Source of the DNA: Firmicutes bacterium CAG:555
GTDB lineage: Bacteria; Bacillota; Clostridia; Oscillospirales; Oscillospiraceae
DNA length: 17,321 nt
Reading direction: 5' to 3'
Assembly (NCBI GenBank): GCA_000431075.1
Contig: HF986905.1
Location: 1-17,321, forward strand
The translations under genes and the position numbers were made by a program. Shown piece after piece: positions 13,890 through 17,321 of the stretch (positions are counted from its first letter, which is position 1; every line of letters starts with the position of its first letter). Under the pieces are notes generated by a model. That model saw nothing but the letters and a program-made list of their open reading frames with translations. It did not search any database and was not told the DNA's origin.

Positions 13890-15037
13890 TACTCGTCACC
13901 TCCTACCGCGTTTTCGGCTTCTTCTTGCATTGCAAGCTCTGCCTTGCGCTCCTCTGTCTTTGCGATGCGGGAGTTGATAAACTGCCTGAGGAACAGAACA
14001 AAGCCGCAGAGATAAATGATAATCGCAGAGATAAGATCGGATATCTGCGAGCAGTACATCGTTTTGTCAACATAACCGCCGCCGTTGGTGATATGCTGGA
14101 TGAAGAACGAAGACAGCAGCGAGCCGAGAGGATCGAGGCAGCCGAGGAAGGCTGCGGCGATGCCGTTAAAGCCCATGCCGGGGACCGACGACTGCGAGCA
14201 GGACCACTGCTCCATACCCGTCAGGTACAGCAGAGCAGCACCCATACCGGCAAGTCCGCCGCCGATTATCAGCGTGACGATGATATTCTGCTTTTCTCTC
14301 ATGCCGCAGTATTTTGCGGCGTTTTTGTTGTTGCCGGTGGCCTTGAGCTCATAGCCGAACTTGGTCTTTTCCAAAATGACCGCAATGACTATTGCGGAGA
14401 GGATCGCAAGCGGAATGGCAATGGTCACATACTGGTTGTTGCCGAACAGCTTATTCAAGCCCATCGTGGGGAGCAGGGCTGAGGCGTTGAAGCTGGACAG
14501 ATTGTTCGTATAGGGGCTGGCGGCTTCTTTGACATTTGTTAGCAGAATGTTCACCGCGTAAAGGCCGATCCAGTTGAGCATAATACCGGAGATGACCTCG
14601 TTAACATTGCAGTAGGCCTTCAGAATACCGGAGAATGCGCCGAACACAGCACCTGCTGCGATAGCGAGCAGGAGGCACACATACCACGGGCATTGCCAAG
14701 CCAGAGCTGCGTACAGGCAAGCGCCCGCACCTGCGACATACTGACCGGCGACGCCGATGTTGAACAGACCGACCTTGTATGCAAACAGGATAGACAGAGA
14801 GCACATCACGAGCGGCGCCGCCTTGACGAGCGTGCCGCCGAAATACTTGGCTCTTGCGGGGCCTTCAGGGTAGAAGAAAAAGTTCTTTATGACTGAGAGT
14901 ATCGCCTTGCCTGCGCCGGTGGGGTTGATCAACAGCAAGACTATGTAGCCAATGAAAACACCGAGTATGACGCAGATGAGCGAGCACAGCAGCGACTGCA
15001 CCGCATTATTCTTGAGCAGGGAGGATTTAGTTTTCAT
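13889..15037 (-). CDS. nupP: Nucleoside ABC transporter permease (NupP/YufP-like)
   Basis: This 382-residue permease of the BPD_transp_2 family has a long N-terminal hydrophobic helix region, SILFAYKVGLFNIGVAGQ (a typical NIG.-GQ motif), ILKAYCNVNEVISGIMLNWI, and KFGYELKATGNNKNAAKYCG. It pairs with the downstream NupQ-like permease. The start at 15037 is chosen over an in-frame ATG at 15109 because GAGGT (15043-15047) lies just upstream, while the extra 24 residues lie inside the ATPase gene and look non-homologous. It overlaps the ATPase 3' end by 11 nt. The C-terminus is charged and cytoplasmic. Confidence 0.92.
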   Translation of the reverse strand: MKTKSSLLKNNAVQSLLCSLICVILGVFIGYIVLLLINPTGAGKAILSVIKNFFFYPEGPARAKYFGGTLVKAAPLVMCSLSILFAYKVGLFNIGVAGQYVAGAGACLYAALAWQCPWYVCLLLAIAAGAVFGAFSGILKAYCNVNEVISGIMLNWIGLYAVNILLTNVKEAASPYTNNLSSFNASALLPTMGLNKLFGNNQYVTIAIPLAILSAIVIAVILEKTKFGYELKATGNNKNAAKYCGMREKQNIIVTLIIGGGLAGMGAALLYLTGMEQWSCSQSSVPGMGFNGIAAAFLGCLDPLGSLLSSFFIQHITNGGGYVDKTMYCSQISDLISAIIIYLCGFVLFLRQFINSRIAKTEERKAELAMQEEAENAVGGDE

Positions 15038-16574
15038 CGTGCACCTCACTTCTCTTTGCTCCGGCCATGTACAGGCCGAGCTCGTCCTGGGTGGTGTTCT
15101 TCGGGTCAAATTCGCCGACTATCTCGCCCTCATACATGACGAGGATTCGGTCGGGAATATCCATGACCTCGTCAAGCTCGAGTGAAATCAGCAGACACGC
15201 TTTGCCTGCGTCACGCTGAGCGATAAGCTGCTTGTGGATGTATTCGATAGCGCCGACATCAAGACCTCTTGTCGGCTGAACGGCGACGAGAAGATCCGGG
15301 CTCTTGTCTATCTCACGGGCGATTATCGCCTTCTGCTGGTTGCCGCCGGACATGCTGCGGGCGGAGGTGACTGCCCCCTGACCGGAGCGGATATCGTACA
15401 TTCCAATGAGCTTGTCGGCATATTCACGGATGGCCTTGCGCTTGAGAAAGCCCGCCTTATCGGTGAACTCATCGCCGAAATAGGTCTGGAGAATGAGGTT
15501 ATACTCCAGCGAGTAATCCAGAACCAGACCATGCTTATGTCTGTCCTCGGGGATGTGGCTCATGCCGGAGGTGTTTCTTTTGCGGATGGAGGCATTGGTG
15601 ATGTCAACGCCGTTGAGCTTTACGGAGCCGGACTTTGCATGCTCAAGGCCGGTTATGCCGTAAACAAGCTCGGTCTGACCGTTGCCGTCGATGCCTGCAA
15701 TGCAGACGATCTCGCCCTTGCGCACCTTAAACGACACATTTTTGACCGCATCGTTTTTGTGCAGCTTCGAGGCAACCGTGAGGTTTTCGACCTCGAGGAC
15801 GACATCGCCGGGCTCGGCGGGCTTTTTGTCAATATGGAAGCTGACATTTCTGCCGACCATCATGGAGGAAAGCTCCTCGGCGCTGGTGTCCTTCGTCTCG
15901 ACCGTGCCGACGCACTTACCCTTGCGCAGAACAGTGCAGCGGTCTGCGACCTCCATTATCTCGTTGAGCTTGTGGGAGATAAACAGAATGCTCTTGCCCT
16001 CGGCCGCAAGGTTTTTCATAATCTGCATGAGATCCTCGATCTCCTGCGGGGTCAGAACTGCGGTCGGCTCGTCGAAAATGAGTATCTCATTATCTCGGTA
16101 AAGCATCTTGAGTATCTCGGTGCGCTGCTGCATGCCGACGGTGATATCTTCGATGATGGCGTCGGGCTCAACATGCAGACCGTACTTCTCGCTCAGCTCG
16201 ATGATACGCTTTCTCGCCTCGCCCTTTTTGAGAACACCGAACTTATCCGTCGGCTCAACGCCGAGGATGATGTTATCAAGGACAGAGAAGCACTCAACCA
16301 GCTTAAAGTGCTGGTGCACCATGCCGATGCCAAGCGCATTCGCATCGTTGGGGTCGTTTATCTTGACCTCAACGCCGTCCTTCTTGATGATGCCGTGCTC
16401 GGGCTGATACAGGCCGAAAAGCACGCTCATAAGCGTGGATTTACCTGCGCCGTTTTCACCGAGCAGGGCGTGGATCTCGCCTTTTTTCAGCTGCAGGGTA
16501 ATGTTGTCGTTTGCGATTATACCGGGAAAAATCTTAGTGATGTTCAGCATTTCTATTGCAAACTGCTCATCCAA
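15027..16574 (-). CDS. nupO: Nucleoside ABC transporter ATP-binding protein (NupO/YufO-like), TTG start
   Basis: This 515-residue protein carries two fused ABC ATPase domains, as in sugar and nucleoside importers of the RbsA/YufO type. Domain 1 has Walker A GENGAGKST (39-47), GMVHQHFKLVE around the Q-loop, a degenerate signature (TVGMQQR) and Walker B ILIFDEPTA. Domain 2 has a degenerate Walker A (GIDGNGQTE), HIPEDRHKHGLVLD, signature SGGNQQKAI and PTRGLDVGA. The start is placed at TTG 16574: GGGGGAGG (16584-16591) lies 9 nt upstream, whereas upstream ATGs fall inside the promoter and the internal ATG at codon 9 has no ribosome binding site. The residues between TTG and that Met (DEQFAIEMLN) resemble the N-terminus of B. 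subtilis YufO. It energises uptake through the two permeases encoded downstream. Confidence 0.93.
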   Translation of the reverse strand: MDEQFAIEMLNITKIFPGIIANDNITLQLKKGEIHALLGENGAGKSTLMSVLFGLYQPEHGIIKKDGVEVKINDPNDANALGIGMVHQHFKLVECFSVLDNIILGVEPTDKFGVLKKGEARKRIIELSEKYGLHVEPDAIIEDITVGMQQRTEILKMLYRDNEILIFDEPTAVLTPQEIEDLMQIMKNLAAEGKSILFISHKLNEIMEVADRCTVLRKGKCVGTVETKDTSAEELSSMMVGRNVSFHIDKKPAEPGDVVLEVENLTVASKLHKNDAVKNVSFKVRKGEIVCIAGIDGNGQTELVYGITGLEHAKSGSVKLNGVDITNASIRKRNTSGMSHIPEDRHKHGLVLDYSLEYNLILQTYFGDEFTDKAGFLKRKAIREYADKLIGMYDIRSGQGAVTSARSMSGGNQQKAIIAREIDKSPDLLVAVQPTRGLDVGAIEYIHKQLIAQRDAGKACLLISLELDEVMDIPDRILVMYEGEIVGEFDPKNTTQDELGLYMAGAKRSEVHDEN

Positions 16575-16611
16575 GTTTATCTGCCTCCCCCTGTTTTTTA
16601 GTGATAACAGT

Positions 16612-16640
16612 ATCATACTATACAAATTGATTTATTTCAA
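16612..16640 (-). promoter_or_regulatory. Internal promoter before the transporter ATPase gene
   Basis: On the - strand, TTGAAA (16635-16640) and TATGAT (16612-16617) are spaced 17 bp apart. A/T-tracts upstream (16641-16657, including a TTTTTTTGCAAAAAAA palindrome) could act as an UP element. An inverted repeat AAATTGA (16624-16630) / TCAATTT (16637-16643) overlaps the -35 and could be an operator. Confidence 0.55.
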
Positions 16641-16692
16641 TTTTTTTTGCAAAAAAACGGCGTGTAAATAAAAATTGGCAGCACTTCGGGGC

Positions 16693-16730
16693 AAAAAGAA
16701 AAACCAGACAGGCAAAAGCCTGTCCGGTTT
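16693..16730 (-). terminator. Terminator after the nucleoside-binding lipoprotein gene
   Basis: There are 13-nt arms (16701-16713 and 16718-16730, core GACAGGC/GCCTGTC) with a TTTT loop. On the - strand they are followed by GGTTTTTCTTTTT. The arms hold one non-Watson-Crick position, G-U in - strand RNA. It would stop or dampen transcription between the binding protein and the ATPase, giving more binding protein than membrane parts. Confidence 0.85.
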
Positions 16731-16748
16731 AAGGTTTTGGGGCTTAAA

Positions 16749-17321
16749 TTACTTGATGGAACCCTGATCGCTGACGGTGGTGTGAGCAGCGTCAACTGCG
16801 GGCATTGCGGTGGTGTCGTTGGAGACCTTAACATCGCCCTTGTGCATTGCAGCAACGAGTGCCTTGTAGTCGTCCTGAGTGAACTTGCCGTCTGCCCACT
16901 GAGTGCTCTCCATGGGGATCTGGACATAGTTCTCGGTCGGGTTATCGGAAATGAGACCGAGGGTGTCGATCTTGCCGCCGTACTTATCCCAGTTACCTGC
17001 GAAGACCTCGGTAAGCATGGTGTTAACGGTTGCTGCAAGGCCCTTCATAGCGGAGGTAACGGTCATGCCTTCGCCATAGCCGCCGTCGATGATGCCCTTC
17101 TGGTCGACATCGACGCCGATGACCTTTGCGTTTACCTTCTTAGCAGCCTCGGCTGCGGAGGTGTAGATAGAGCCGCCGCAAGCAAAGACGACCTCGGTGC
17201 CTGCTGCGTACCAGGTATCCATCTTTGCGGTGATGTCAGCGTCGCCGTTGAACTGACCGCCGTAAACATAGTTGATCTCGATCTTGGTGTCGAGCTCCTT
17301 AGCAGCTGCATTTGCGCCCTG
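16749..17321 (-). CDS. BMP-family nucleoside-binding protein, 3' part (cut by window edge)
   Basis: The last 190 residues of a BmpA/PnrA/NupN-type substrate-binding protein are present; the N-terminus lies beyond the right edge. Visible family features are a VYGGQFNGDADITAKM segment, GTEVVFACGGSIYTSA (nucleoside-pocket region), KVIGVDVDQ, and TVTSAMKGLAATVNTML. Intact members have about 340-380 residues and are usually lipoproteins in Gram-positive bacteria, which cannot be checked here. It captures purine or other nucleosides outside the membrane and delivers them to the permeases encoded downstream. The frame is open without interruption to position 17321. A terminator directly follows the stop codon. 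Confidence 0.9.
   Translation of the reverse strand, partial: QGANAAAKELDTKIEINYVYGGQFNGDADITAKMDTWYAAGTEVVFACGGSIYTSAAEAAKKVNAKVIGVDVDQKGIIDGGYGEGMTVTSAMKGLAATVNTMLTEVFAGNWDKYGGKIDTLGLISDNPTENYVQIPMESTQWADGKFTQDDYKALVAAMHKGDVKVSNDTTAMPAVDAAHTTVSDQGSIK

Noticed and set aside
15234..16601. 455-codon open frame on the + strand antisense to the ABC ATPase gene
   Set aside because: The - strand frame has complete Walker, Q-loop and signature motifs. The antisense product matches no family I recognise and arises from codon bias in G+C-rich DNA.
1..17321. CRISPR arrays, insertion sequences, prophage, toxin-antitoxin or defence genes
   Set aside because: No spaced direct repeats, transposase, integrase or defence-type motifs were seen in any of the frames.

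Overview
The window looks like chromosomal DNA of an anaerobic, low-G+C-phylum (Firmicutes) bacterium of class Clostridia, perhaps Oscillospiraceae-like. The reasons are the recJ-relA-dtd-glyoxalase-type gene order, strong AGGAGG-type ribosome binding sites, a Bacillus/Clostridia-type nupNOPQ nucleoside transporter, and G+C-rich genes separated by A+T-rich spacers. The genus cannot be named from the sequence alone. Most of it is ordinary core genome. I see no CRISPR array, transposase, phage or toxin genes.

Left end (1-2518, + strand): a compact double-hairpin, repeat-like segment (about 34-109) abuts the last ~78 codons of an electron-transfer flavoprotein alpha subunit (etfA). The rest of etfA is missing. 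Next come a class III CoA-transferase that resembles carnitine CoA-transferase CaiB and a phosphopantetheine adenylyltransferase (CoaD), closed by a strong terminator. An ETF subunit next to a CaiB-like enzyme suggests CoA-linked reduction or dehydrogenation of a carnitine-like or other organic acid. The substrate is inferred, not shown.

Middle left (2521-6961): a metal-dependent amidohydrolase (- strand) and a sodium:neurotransmitter-symporter family transporter (+ strand) diverge from a 356-bp A+T-rich control region with promoter-like and palindromic elements. A membrane-anchored alpha/beta hydrolase (- strand) converges on the transporter across two back-to-back terminators. Beyond it lies tRNA-Leu(TAA) on the - strand, with a good promoter and terminator. 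A 16-bp copy of the tRNA 3' end lies just past the tRNA terminator.

Middle right (7041-12937, + strand): a tightly packed operon recJ - relA/spoT - dtd - metallo-beta-lactamase-fold hydrolase - small-multidrug-export-family membrane protein. Genes overlap or lie within 16 nt of each other, and the operon ends in a perfect 17-bp-stem terminator shared with the converging operon. It joins DNA repair, the stringent response, D-aminoacyl-tRNA proofreading and detoxification. The apt gene, which often sits between recJ and relA in Clostridia, is absent here.

Right end (12948-17321, - strand): a nucleoside ABC importer of the BmpA/NupNOPQ type. The substrate-binding protein runs off the right edge. 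It is followed by a terminator and a separate promoter, then the ATPase (TTG start), and two permeases coupled by overlapping stop and start codons.
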